64,000 nt of DNA from Ruminococcus flavefaciens ND2009. GTDB taxonomy: Bacteria > Bacillota > Clostridia > Oscillospirales > Ruminococcaceae. The stretch covers positions 635,754 through 699,753 of the forward strand of contig NZ_KK211346.1 of assembly GCF_000621785.1 (NCBI RefSeq), written 5' to 3'. A program made the position numbers and the translations under genes. Position 1 is the stretch's first letter, and each line of letters starts with the position of its first letter. Positions 56,295-64,000 of the stretch are shown here, one piece after another. The notes below the pieces were generated by a model. It saw only the letters and a program-made list of their open reading frames with translations. It was not told the DNA's origin and made no database searches.

Positions 56295-58265
56295 CTACTT
56301 TCTGACTATTTCCATATCGAAGGGCTTCAGCTTCAGCTTGTCCTTCTCTGTGTCGTCTAAAATGCTGAACATTGCCTTGGGCAGTGTTATATCCGCCTCT
56401 TGCTCCGAGTTATTGAAGAAGAAGATATAATCGTCAAGACCGTTGGTCCTTGTAGTGACCTCCACTCCTTTAGGAAGGTCCTTGAGACGGGGGATGCCTG
56501 TCTGCTTCATGATATTTCCTGCGAATTTCTCATAGAAGTCCATGTGGCAGACTGTTCCGATATAATATGCAACACCGCTGCAATAGCGGTTCATGGTAAC
56601 GGCAGGCTTCCCGCTGTAGAAGCTGTCTCTGTACTCGGCGTAGGCACGGGCTGTACCCAGCTCAAGAATATCGCACCACTGTCTGCACTTGTAGGAATTG
56701 CCCGCAAAGTCAACAATGGTCTGTTCCTCCTTGCCTATGGGGTCATACTCACTGACCTCGGCGCCGATCATCTCACGGTATACAGTAGGAAGGGGCTCCA
56801 TTATGCAGTTGTTGCAGGGGTCCTTGACGCCGCTCCTTGCTGTCATGATAACAGTGCCGCCCTTGATGACATAGCGGTAGATGTTCTCCGCAGAATTCTT
56901 GTCATAGACGTACATTGAGGGTGCAACCACTGCCTTGTACTTTGAAAGGTCTGAATCGGGAGGAACTATATCCACGTTCACACCATATTTAGAGAAGGCA
57001 GCGTGGAAGTATCTCAGCTGCTCAAAGTAACTGAAGCCTTCGGTCTGGGGCTGTATTCTGAATGCAGCAGCATTATCGTGAGAATACAGTATAGCCACGT
57101 CGGAAACCAGCTCCGTGGTCTCTATTACGCTGAGCTTCGGAGCTATTCGGCAAAGCTCTGCAAACTCGTTGAATCTGCGCCCGGGAACATTGCTGTGGTC
57201 GATAAGACCATGCCAGTACATCTCGGCGCCCTTGTTGGCTGTACGCCAGCGGAAGTGCATGACGGTATCGGCTCCGTGAGCCATTGCCTGGAGGGCATAG
57301 CCCTTTATCTGCCCCGGACGGGGCGTGGGTCCCATCGGCATCCAGCTTCCCGTAGGTCCGCTGAGCTGCTCCATGACCCAGAAATTCTTCTGCTTTACGC
57401 CTCTCATCATATCAAGATAGAAGGCGTGGGAGCTGCTCATTCCCTCGTCATCGGTAAGTCTCACAGGCGGATAATTGTCATATGAGACAAAGTCAAGATT
57501 GCTGAAAAGTTTATAGAAATCGGGAGTATTCTCACTGAAAAGAGTGTTTGTGGTCACCTTTGCCCTGGGATTTTCGCGCTTTATTATCATCGCCATATCG
57601 TTGGCGAACTTAGCTGTCATGTCTGCCGAAAATCTGCTGTACTCAAGACAGAGTGCAGGGTTCTGCCATGCCTTAGGGTAGGCATTGGGCGGCTGTATCT
57701 GCGATATATCACTGTATTCGCCGCTCCAGACTATATTTCCGAAGGCAGCGTTTATATTGTTGAGGTCATCGTACTTGTCTATGAGCCAGTCACGGAAGAG
57801 TCCGCGGCACTCCTCACAGGTACAGGGATAGGACTCCAGCTCGTTGTCTATCTGCCAGGCAGCGATAGCGGGATTGTTGGCATATCTCTTTGCAAGCTGC
57901 TCTGTGATACGCTTTGCGTAGTAAAGGAACATTGGCGCGTTAAGGCACCTGTGGGCTCTTATGCCTGTCTGGAGCCTGCTGCCGTCCGCACCTACCTGAA
58001 CTATATCAGGATAGGTCTCGTACATCCACAGCGGCGGACAGCTTGTGGGAGTACACAGCACTATGCCCATGGCATGGCGTGAGAAGTTGCTTATAGCCTC
58101 GTCCAGCCACGTAAAATCAAACTCTCCGTCCTTCGGCTCAAGCCTCGACCAGGCAAACTCTCCAATCCTTACCAGCCTGACACCTGTTCTTGCCATAAGG
58201 TCCGCATCAGCCTTCCATAATTCTCTGTCCCATTGTTCGGGATAGTAATCAACGCCTATTTTCAT
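56295..58265 (-). CDS. GH42 family beta-galactosidase
   Basis: 656 aa. A TIM barrel opens with GVDYYPEQW. The acid/base Glu142 is in IDNELESYPC and the nucleophile Glu299 in FWVMEQLSG. Four Cys near residues 107, 148, 150 and 153 fit the zinc site of GH42. A beta-fold trimerisation domain and C-terminal beta domain follow. No signal peptide is visible, so it acts on imported galactosides. GGAGGG lies before the ATG at 58265. It sits inside a housekeeping operon, between the phosphatase and dtd. Confidence 0.92.
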   Translation of the reverse strand: MKIGVDYYPEQWDRELWKADADLMARTGVRLVRIGEFAWSRLEPKDGEFDFTWLDEAISNFSRHAMGIVLCTPTSCPPLWMYETYPDIVQVGADGSRLQTGIRAHRCLNAPMFLYYAKRITEQLAKRYANNPAIAAWQIDNELESYPCTCEECRGLFRDWLIDKYDDLNNINAAFGNIVWSGEYSDISQIQPPNAYPKAWQNPALCLEYSRFSADMTAKFANDMAMIIKRENPRAKVTTNTLFSENTPDFYKLFSNLDFVSYDNYPPVRLTDDEGMSSSHAFYLDMMRGVKQKNFWVMEQLSGPTGSWMPMGPTPRPGQIKGYALQAMAHGADTVMHFRWRTANKGAEMYWHGLIDHSNVPGRRFNEFAELCRIAPKLSVIETTELVSDVAILYSHDNAAAFRIQPQTEGFSYFEQLRYFHAAFSKYGVNVDIVPPDSDLSKYKAVVAPSMYVYDKNSAENIYRYVIKGGTVIMTARSGVKDPCNNCIMEPLPTVYREMIGAEVSEYDPIGKEEQTIVDFAGNSYKCRQWCDILELGTARAYAEYRDSFYSGKPAVTMNRYCSGVAYYIGTVCHMDFYEKFAGNIMKQTGIPRLKDLPKGVEVTTRTNGLDDYIFFFNNSEQEADITLPKAMFSILDDTEKDKLKLKPFDMEIVRK

Positions 58266-58281
58266 TATATCCCTCCGCTTT

Positions 58282-58818
58282 TCAGATGTTATATTCAAGC
58301 AGTCCGCAGTTGTCCATGAACCAGTTTGAGAACTGCTCATTTGTCATGTCGTTGAAGTAGGTCTCTATAACACGGCAGACTCCGCCGTGTGTGACCATAA
58401 GCACAGTCTTATCGCTGTAGTTCGCAATAATATCATCAAGAGCCGAATAGACCCTGTGAGTTAGCTGAAGGAGAGATTCTCCGCTCTTTCCCATTCTCAC
58501 TCCAAAATTGACCTTATTTTCCGCAAAGCCCTCGGTGAAGCGGCTCTTGCCTTCATAGGAGCCGTAGTCCCACTCGCGGAACCTTTCCTCCGTGACTATT
58601 TCAAGTCCGCAGCGCTCCGCCGCTGCACGGGCAGTTTTCTGCGCCCTTTTCATGGGAGAGGCTATGATGATGTCGATAGTTCCCAGCTCAGCTATACGCT
58701 CCGCAAGAGCCTCAGCCTGCTGCTCGCCTGTACTGTCAAGGTCAATATCCGTTGTCCCCAGGATGATCTCCTGTTTGTTATATGAGGTCTGTCCGTGTCT
58801 TGTGGAATATATCTTCAA
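58282..58818 (-). CDS. Histidine phosphatase (phosphoglycerate mutase-like)
   Basis: 178 aa. The catalytic RHGQT motif is at the start, and later blocks are SPMKRAQKTA and VTHGGVCRV. The family includes phosphoglycerate mutase, cobalamin CobC-type and sugar phosphatases. The substrate is unknown. It sits between recN and GH42. Confidence 0.88.
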   Translation of the reverse strand: MKIYSTRHGQTSYNKQEIILGTTDIDLDSTGEQQAEALAERIAELGTIDIIIASPMKRAQKTARAAAERCGLEIVTEERFREWDYGSYEGKSRFTEGFAENKVNFGVRMGKSGESLLQLTHRVYSALDDIIANYSDKTVLMVTHGGVCRVIETYFNDMTNEQFSNWFMDNCGLLEYNI

Positions 58819-58831
58819 TATGCTGCCTCCA

Positions 58832-60493
58832 TTAAAGCCCGCAGGCCTTTTTTATCTCTGCACGGGCGTTGTCCAGCATGAGATCGCTGGGGTCCTCACC
58901 GCCCATTATCCTTGCTATCTCGGCAACTCTGCCGTCCATATCCAGCTGCATAACGTGAGTCTCAGTGCGGTCGCCCACTATCTGCTTCTCGATGAGCAGA
59001 TGGTTGTCTGCCATGACCGCTATCTGAGAAAGGTGGGTAACGCAGATGACCTGACGGACACGTCCTATCTCACGGAGCTTTATGCCTATCTTCTGGGCAG
59101 CCTTTCCGCTTACACCCGTGTCTATCTCGTCGAATATCATGGTGGGGATAGCGTCCTTGTCAGCGATAACGCTTTTGAGAGCAAGCATTATTCGCGAAAG
59201 CTCACCGCCCGAGGCTATCCTGGAGATGGGTCTGGGCTCCTCACCCTTGTTGGCAGAGATGAGAAACTCCACCGTATCCATGCCGTTGACCGTGAGCTTG
59301 CCCTTCTCATGCTTTACGGCAATGATAACTCCTGCCATATTGAGGAATTCGAGCTCCTCGGTAACTCTCTTTGTAAAACACTCCGCAACGGTCTCGCGGT
59401 AGTCATAGAGTGCCTTTGCCTGCTCCGTCACCTTATGGAGCAGAGCATCACGCTTCTCCGCCAGCTCCTTTATCTCGCTGCCCGAGCCCTCAAGCTGCAT
59501 TATCTCTCGGCAGGCATCGTCATAGAGCTTTATGAGCCCCTCGCAGTCAGCGGCGTACTTGCGCTTCATCTTGTTTATGTTGTTGAGCCTTGTGCCCAGA
59601 TATTCAAGGCGCTGACCATCCAACTCCACCTTGTCCGCAAAGGCTTCCAGCTCGGAGGCTATGTCTGCCAGCTCTATCTCAGCGGCAGAGAGCCTTTCGT
59701 AAAGGGCTGAAAGCTGTGTGCTGTTATCGGTAAATGCGGCAATTTCTGTCTCTGCCGAGACTATCATATCATTGGCAGTCTCGTCCCCTGTTATAAGGCT
59801 GACTGCATTCTTTATAGCTATAAGAGTTTTCTCGGAATTCTTTGCCGTCTCATACTCCTTCTCCAGCTCATCGTCCTCGCCCTCGCGAAGTTCAAGCTCG
59901 CCTATATCGTCTATTATCTCGTTGAGAGTACGGCTGCGCTCCAGACGGGACTGCTCCTGCTTTTTCAGCTCGCCGAGTCTGCGGGCAGTCTGCTGAAGCT
60001 CGCGGAAGGTCACTCTGTACTCCTTGAGGAGAGTATCGTCGCCGCCGAAATCGTCCAGTATCTGAAGATGCCTGTCACTGTCAAGAAGTATCTGGTTGTC
60101 ATGCTGTCCGTGGATATTGATGAGCATAGCGCCTATCTCTTTCAGCAGTGCCGCTGAGGCTGTCCTGTGATTGATACGGGAAACGCTTCCTCCGTCTGCG
60201 CTTATCTCGCGGGTAACAGTTATCTCGCCTTCATCATGAGCGACGCCAAGCTCGTCAAGCTTAGCACAGACCTCATCGGAAAGCTCGGTAAAAAGCGCGG
60301 TTATAACTGCCTTGTCGCAGCCTGTACGGACGATGTCCTTGGTGCAGCGCTGTCCCAGAACAGCGTTGATACCGTTTATGAGTATGGACTTACCTGCACC
60401 TGTCTCACCGGTGAAAATATTGAGACGTCTGTCCAGCGGTATCACGGCTTCCTTTATTACCGCCAGATTCTGTATATAGATTTCCTTTAACAT
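58832..60493 (-). CDS. recN: DNA repair ATPase RecN
   Basis: 553 aa. SMC-like protein with Walker A GETGAGKSILI near the N-terminus, coiled-coil arms around residues 155-355, and C-terminal signature and Walker B (IASGGELSRIMLAL, then TMIFDEIDTGVSGK). It acts in double-strand break repair. It starts 9 bases after argR. Confidence 0.96.
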   Translation of the reverse strand: MLKEIYIQNLAVIKEAVIPLDRRLNIFTGETGAGKSILINGINAVLGQRCTKDIVRTGCDKAVITALFTELSDEVCAKLDELGVAHDEGEITVTREISADGGSVSRINHRTASAALLKEIGAMLINIHGQHDNQILLDSDRHLQILDDFGGDDTLLKEYRVTFRELQQTARRLGELKKQEQSRLERSRTLNEIIDDIGELELREGEDDELEKEYETAKNSEKTLIAIKNAVSLITGDETANDMIVSAETEIAAFTDNSTQLSALYERLSAAEIELADIASELEAFADKVELDGQRLEYLGTRLNNINKMKRKYAADCEGLIKLYDDACREIMQLEGSGSEIKELAEKRDALLHKVTEQAKALYDYRETVAECFTKRVTEELEFLNMAGVIIAVKHEKGKLTVNGMDTVEFLISANKGEEPRPISRIASGGELSRIMLALKSVIADKDAIPTMIFDEIDTGVSGKAAQKIGIKLREIGRVRQVICVTHLSQIAVMADNHLLIEKQIVGDRTETHVMQLDMDGRVAEIARIMGGEDPSDLMLDNARAEIKKACGL

Positions 60494-60502
60494 TCTGAGA
60501 GC

Positions 60503-60946
60503 TTACCTCCTCGGAAAAAGCTCGCTGCGGAACTTCTTTGAGAGCTTTTTCGCGTCTGCCTCGCTGCGCACGAGAATAAAGATAGTGTCATCGCCTGCGA
60601 TAGTCCCCACTATGCCCTGATGCTCCACGGAGTCAATGGCGGCACAGGTTCCCTGAGCCATGCCTGCACGGCATTTGAGGACAATGGTATTCATGGCGTA
60701 GTCCACCGAGATGACAGCTTCCTCAAACAGAGACTTCTCCGCAGCCGCTGCGGCAGGCAGCGAATAGCGGTAGACTCCGTTCTCGTCCCTCTGCTTGACC
60801 AGTGAGAGCTGCTGTATATCCCTTGAAAGGGTAGCCTGAGTGGTCTTTATGCCGCGCTCCGCAAGCAGCTCGATGAGAAGCTCCTGAGTGACAACAGGCT
60901 GTTCGGTTATTATTTCGAGAATTGCTTCGTGTCTGCGATTTTTCAT
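60503..60946 (-). CDS. argR: Arginine repressor/AhrC-type regulator
   Basis: 147 aa. An N-terminal winged helix (KNRRHEAILEIITEQPVVTQELLIELL and ATLSRDI) precedes a C-terminal arginine-binding and hexamerisation domain with GTIAGDDTIFI. It controls arginine genes, and its place between nadK and recN is typical of Bacillota. Confidence 0.95.
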   Translation of the reverse strand: MKNRRHEAILEIITEQPVVTQELLIELLAERGIKTTQATLSRDIQQLSLVKQRDENGVYRYSLPAAAAAEKSLFEEAVISVDYAMNTIVLKCRAGMAQGTCAAIDSVEHQGIVGTIAGDDTIFILVRSEADAKKLSKKFRSELFPRR

Positions 60947-60961
60947 AATAAAAGCTGCTCC

Positions 60962-61816
60962 TTATTTGATGGGCTTACACATTTTCTTGCAGAGAGACTC
61001 ATGGAAGGAATTTCCGATGAGGTTCACAAAATTGATGTTGTTCTTTCCGCGGCAGATGTCTATTGACTCACCTATGCCGATACTTGCGAAATGCTCACCG
61101 TCAACGCTTATGACCATGGAGTCGTCACGGGTGGTGGTATCCCTCATTCTCAGCTTTCGCGATGGACTGAACATGGTGGCTCTCGAGAACAGCGAATGAG
61201 GACATATAAGTGTCATTTCTATGCACTCAAGGTCGGGCTCGATAACGGGACCGCCTGCCGAAAGAGCATAGGCTGTAGAGCCCGAAGGAGTGCTGAAAAG
61301 CACACCGTCTGCACGGTAGCGTCCAATGAGGTATTCATCTGCGTAGACCTCAAAATCGCATATATGGAAGCTTCCCGACCTTGCAGACACTTCGTTGAGA
61401 ACAGTTGCAGTAATATCGCCCTGCTCGCTGTGATAGACCACATCGAGGGTCATGCGCTGAGAGATCTCATACTCTCCTGTAGTGAGAAGGCTCAGCTTGT
61501 CCAGCTGGTCTGCTTCAAGTCCTGCCATAAAGCCGAGAGTTCCCGTATTTATGCCAAGAAGCTTTGTATCCGTTCCGATAAGGAGCTTTGCACAGCGCAG
61601 GATAGTTCCGTCGCCGCCGATAGCCAGCACTATGTCCGCAGTCTTTGCAGACTCGGTTATATCTTCAAATATGATATGGGGCTTATCGGAGAAGTCCTTT
61701 CTGAATATCTCGCTTACCGAGACATCTATCCCGCAGTCCGCAAGCACATCACAAGCCTCACGGGCACAGGTGAGGGCATTTGGTTTCTGAAAATTAGGGT
61801 ACAATGCTGCCTTCAT
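60962..61816 (-). CDS. nadK: NAD kinase
   Basis: 284 aa. It phosphorylates NAD to NADP using ATP or polyphosphate. The GGDGT motif (AIGGDGTILRCAK), NTGTLGFMA and DGVLFSTPSGSTAYALSAGGP block are the expected landmarks. It starts 11 bases after tlyA. Confidence 0.96.
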   Translation of the reverse strand: MKAALYPNFQKPNALTCAREACDVLADCGIDVSVSEIFRKDFSDKPHIIFEDITESAKTADIVLAIGGDGTILRCAKLLIGTDTKLLGINTGTLGFMAGLEADQLDKLSLLTTGEYEISQRMTLDVVYHSEQGDITATVLNEVSARSGSFHICDFEVYADEYLIGRYRADGVLFSTPSGSTAYALSAGGPVIEPDLECIEMTLICPHSLFSRATMFSPSRKLRMRDTTTRDDSMVISVDGEHFASIGIGESIDICRGKNNINFVNLIGNSFHESLCKKMCKPIK

Positions 61817-61827
61817 AACCGCACTCC

Positions 61828-62613
61828 TTAAAGTTTACTGAAGGAGCTGTCTGTCAGCTCCCTGAAATCATGTATCACAGGCTCACCCGCGCTCCTGCGC
61901 AGCTTCACTAGATACTCTATATTTCCGCTTCCTCCCCTGACGGGAGAGAAGGTGTATTTTTCAGTTATAAAACCTATTGACGATGCAAAGCTGTCTATCT
62001 CAGAGAGCACGCGGATATGGACCTTCCTGTCCTTAACGATGCCCCGCTTTCCTATGTCGCTCCTGCCTGCCTCGAACTGAGGCTTTATCAGCACCGCAGC
62101 CACAGCACCCTCTTTCAGGAGCTCATAGACCTTGGGCAGTATCTTTGTAAGGGAGATGAAGGATACATCAACGGAGATGAAGTCCGCCTGTCCACCTATG
62201 TCATCGGCAGTGACCTCTCTTATGTCAGTGCCTTCCATGTTCACAACGCGGCTATCCTCCGCAAGGGACTGCGCCAGCTGACCGTGTCCAACGTCCACAG
62301 CGAAGACCTTTTCCGCTCCCTGACGGAGCATAAAGTCGGTAAAACCGCCTGTTGAAGCGCCTATATCGAGACAGATCTTTCCTTTAAGGTCAAGTCCGAA
62401 TTCCTCGTATGCCTTTTCAAGCTTGAGGGCGCCCCGTCCCACATAGGTGTCGGTCTCGGAGGTCTCTATCCTGTCCTCCGGTGAGACCTCATCCGAGGGC
62501 TTTTTAGCGGCTTTGTCGTTGACAGTGACACTACCCGAGCGTATCATTTCCTTAGCCCGTTCACGGCTCCTTGCAAGTCCCCGTGACACAAGCTCACTGT
62601 CAAGCCTTGCCAT
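61828..62613 (-). CDS. tlyA: TlyA-family rRNA methyltransferase
   Basis: 261 aa. An N-terminal S4 RNA-binding domain (RLDSELVSRGLARSRERAKEMI) and an FtsJ-like SAM methyltransferase (CLDIGASTGGFTDFMLRQGA). TlyA enzymes 2'-O-methylate rRNA cytidines, but many in this group were once called hemolysins. I chose the ATG at 62613, with AGGAG upstream inside the end of dxs; a longer in-frame reading from 62676 has no site. It overlaps dxs by 14 bases. Confidence 0.92.
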   Translation of the reverse strand: MARLDSELVSRGLARSRERAKEMIRSGSVTVNDKAAKKPSDEVSPEDRIETSETDTYVGRGALKLEKAYEEFGLDLKGKICLDIGASTGGFTDFMLRQGAEKVFAVDVGHGQLAQSLAEDSRVVNMEGTDIREVTADDIGGQADFISVDVSFISLTKILPKVYELLKEGAVAAVLIKPQFEAGRSDIGKRGIVKDRKVHIRVLSEIDSFASSIGFITEKYTFSPVRGGSGNIEYLVKLRRSAGEPVIHDFRELTDSSFSKL

Positions 62614-64000
62614 TGTTTTTGCTCCTGTTTCTGATATAATCCGCCATCTTGACGTCAGTAAGTCCCAGCTTTTCAAGACATGACCTTACGGACGCCTGCT
62701 TTACGAAGCCATGGGCGGTAATTCTGCTGTAGTCTCCGCAGTAGCCCAGTTCAGAGAGTATATCTCCCACCTTTTCGGAAATACTTCCTTCGCCCTCTGA
62801 CTCCTCAAAGAAGATAATGCGCTTATATCCGCTTATTTCGTCTCCCAGATCATCGTCCAGGGGGAATATCCTTGTGAGCTTGAGTATATCGCATTTGATG
62901 CCCTCAGCCTTCAGCGCCTGCTGAGCCTTGTACGCTTCGTTGTAAAGCCTTCCGTAGGTTATTATGAGAATATCGCTGTCTTCCTCGCGTATGAAAAGGT
63001 GCTCCGTTGTCAGGTGGAATTCGCTGAAATCCACCTTCTCAGCACCTCGTGGGTACCTTACGGCAGTAAGTCCCTTTTCGTCATATATAGCCTTTTTCAT
63101 ACACATCTTCATCTCGGAGTAGCATGATGGCGAGAATACAACAGTGTTGGGGATAGAGGTCAGCATGGGCACATCAAGAAGTCCCTGATGGGTCTCGCCG
63201 TCCTCGCCCACTATGCCCGCACGGTCAACTCCGAGAACAACATGGAGCTTTCCGATAGCAACGTCATGCACCAGCTGGTCGTAGGCTCTCTGGAGGAATG
63301 TGGAATATACCGCAAATACCGGGATCATTCCCATGGAAGCCAGTCCGCCCGCAAAGGTAACGGCGTGCTGCTCGGCAATTCCTACATCGAAGAACCTGTC
63401 GGGGTACTTGAAGTGGAAAAACTGAAGTCCCGTTCCGTACTTCATAGCCGCTGTGATAGCGCAGAGCCTGTCGTCCTTTTCAGCCAGTCTCACCAGCTCC
63501 TTGCCGAAGACGGTGGAATAGCTGTCAGCGGGAGCTACCTCGGGATTTCCCGTAGCTATGTCGAATTTCGAGATACCGTGATACTCTCCGGGATTCTGCT
63601 CCGCAGGTATATAGCCCTTGCCCTTGACCGTCTTGACATGAATGAACACAGGCTGATGATAGGACTTTGCCATGTGGATGACTTCCTCAAGCTCTGAGAG
63701 ACTGTGACCGTTTACGGGTCCCAGATATATGAAGCCCATGTCCTCGAACATGGTGCTCTGTTCAAGAATGTTGGATTTTACCGAGTCTTTCACGTTCTTG
63801 ATACCTTTGGCAACGCTGGTTCCCACAAGGGGTATCCTCTCCAGACCGCGCTCCACAGCCCTCTTGGTGTGGAGGTATTTCTCGGTGTTGCGCAGTGAGG
63901 TCAGGTATTTGGACACTGAACCCACGCTCTTGGAAATGGACATATTATTGTCATTGAGAATGACAATAAGGTTTCTCTGTTTGTCACGTCCGCAGTTGTT
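62600..64000 (-). CDS. dxs: 1-Deoxy-D-xylulose-5-phosphate synthase (5' end cut by window)
   Basis: The reading frame enters from the window edge and covers the C-terminal 466 residues. Before the ATG at 63943 the frame encodes NCGRDKQRNLIVILNDN, part of the thiamine-diphosphate-binding region, so that ATG is internal. Downstream landmarks are FVHVKTVKGKGYIPAEQNPGEYHG, GIAEQHAVTFAGGLA, and GEDGETHQGLLD. The enzyme makes DXP from pyruvate and glyceraldehyde-3-phosphate for isoprenoids and vitamins. It is the first gene seen of the operon. Confidence 0.95.
   Translation of the reverse strand, partial: NNCGRDKQRNLIVILNDNNMSISKSVGSVSKYLTSLRNTEKYLHTKRAVERGLERIPLVGTSVAKGIKNVKDSVKSNILEQSTMFEDMGFIYLGPVNGHSLSELEEVIHMAKSYHQPVFIHVKTVKGKGYIPAEQNPGEYHGISKFDIATGNPEVAPADSYSTVFGKELVRLAEKDDRLCAITAAMKYGTGLQFFHFKYPDRFFDVGIAEQHAVTFAGGLASMGMIPVFAVYSTFLQRAYDQLVHDVAIGKLHVVLGVDRAGIVGEDGETHQGLLDVPMLTSIPNTVVFSPSCYSEMKMCMKKAIYDEKGLTAVRYPRGAEKVDFSEFHLTTEHLFIREEDSDILIITYGRLYNEAYKAQQALKAEGIKCDILKLTRIFPLDDDLGDEISGYKRIIFFEESEGEGSISEKVGDILSELGYCGDYSRITAHGFVKQASVRSCLEKLGLTDVKMADYIRNRSKNNGKA

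Noticed and set aside
58592..59710. 372-aa plus-strand ORF
   Set aside because: It is antisense to recN and the histidine phosphatase, both with clear motifs. Long antisense frames are common in this GC-biased third-position sequence.

Overview
The window looks like a chromosomal segment of a gut or rumen cellulolytic Ruminococcus (Oscillospiraceae, Bacillota). This is inferred from gene content, not from a database match: three secreted proteins end in dockerin modules (a GH43/ricin enzyme, a tandem GH11-like xylanase and a small cohesin-like protein). There are also Thr-rich linkers, a type III glutamine synthetase, a T-box leader on alaS, a B12 riboswitch and many consensus sigma-A promoters, nearly all with a 17-bp spacer. 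No phage, insertion sequence, rRNA or CRISPR array was seen.

Layout. 1-1.2 kb: the 5' part of a secreted choice-of-anchor A protein with a long Thr tract, cut by the window edge. 1.4-1.8 kb: a Cys-Gly-Asp-Val tRNA operon. 1.9-8.9 kb: serine acetyltransferase, a TtcA-like tRNA thiolase, a DMT exporter with an NhaC antiporter, and GlnN. 9-19 kb: a WbpM-like dehydratase, a nitroreductase, a large unknown membrane protein, a NarL-type two-component pair, a ThrE-like exporter and a lipoprotein. 19-24.6 kb: an OmpR-type regulator and intramembrane-sensing kinase next to a MacB/Bce-like ABC exporter, plus a small lipoprotein whose promoter carries three 11-bp-spaced CTTAAA boxes.

24.6-31.2 kb is the most interesting part. 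A cobalamin riboswitch precedes an exported, lipid-anchored CbiK-type chelatase, a tandem-domain (NEAT-like) lipoprotein, a BtuF-like binding protein, a BtuC-like permease, a BtuD-like ATPase with an extra Rossmann-like C-terminal domain, and a DMT permease. All are closely packed or overlapping, so they probably form one operon for capturing and importing a corrinoid, cobalt or a related tetrapyrrole.

31.4-42.5 kb: dockerin-bearing polysaccharide enzymes, a membrane-anchored clostripain-type protease, tRNA-Pro and tRNA-Leu, a sodium/solute symporter, and an MTA/SAH nucleosidase co-transcribed with a cohesin-like dockerin protein. 42.6-54 kb: a long leftward array (alaS with its T-box, HIT, apt, comEC, holA, rnmV, an MBOAT/SGNH-like pair, a dehydrogenase and a membrane protein). 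The MBOAT, its SGNH-like partner and the ComEC nuclease-like domain each appear to lack expected catalytic residues. 54.1-64 kb: a penicillin-binding protein, then the operon dxs-tlyA-nadK-argR-recN-phosphatase-GH42-dtd, with dxs cut by the window end.
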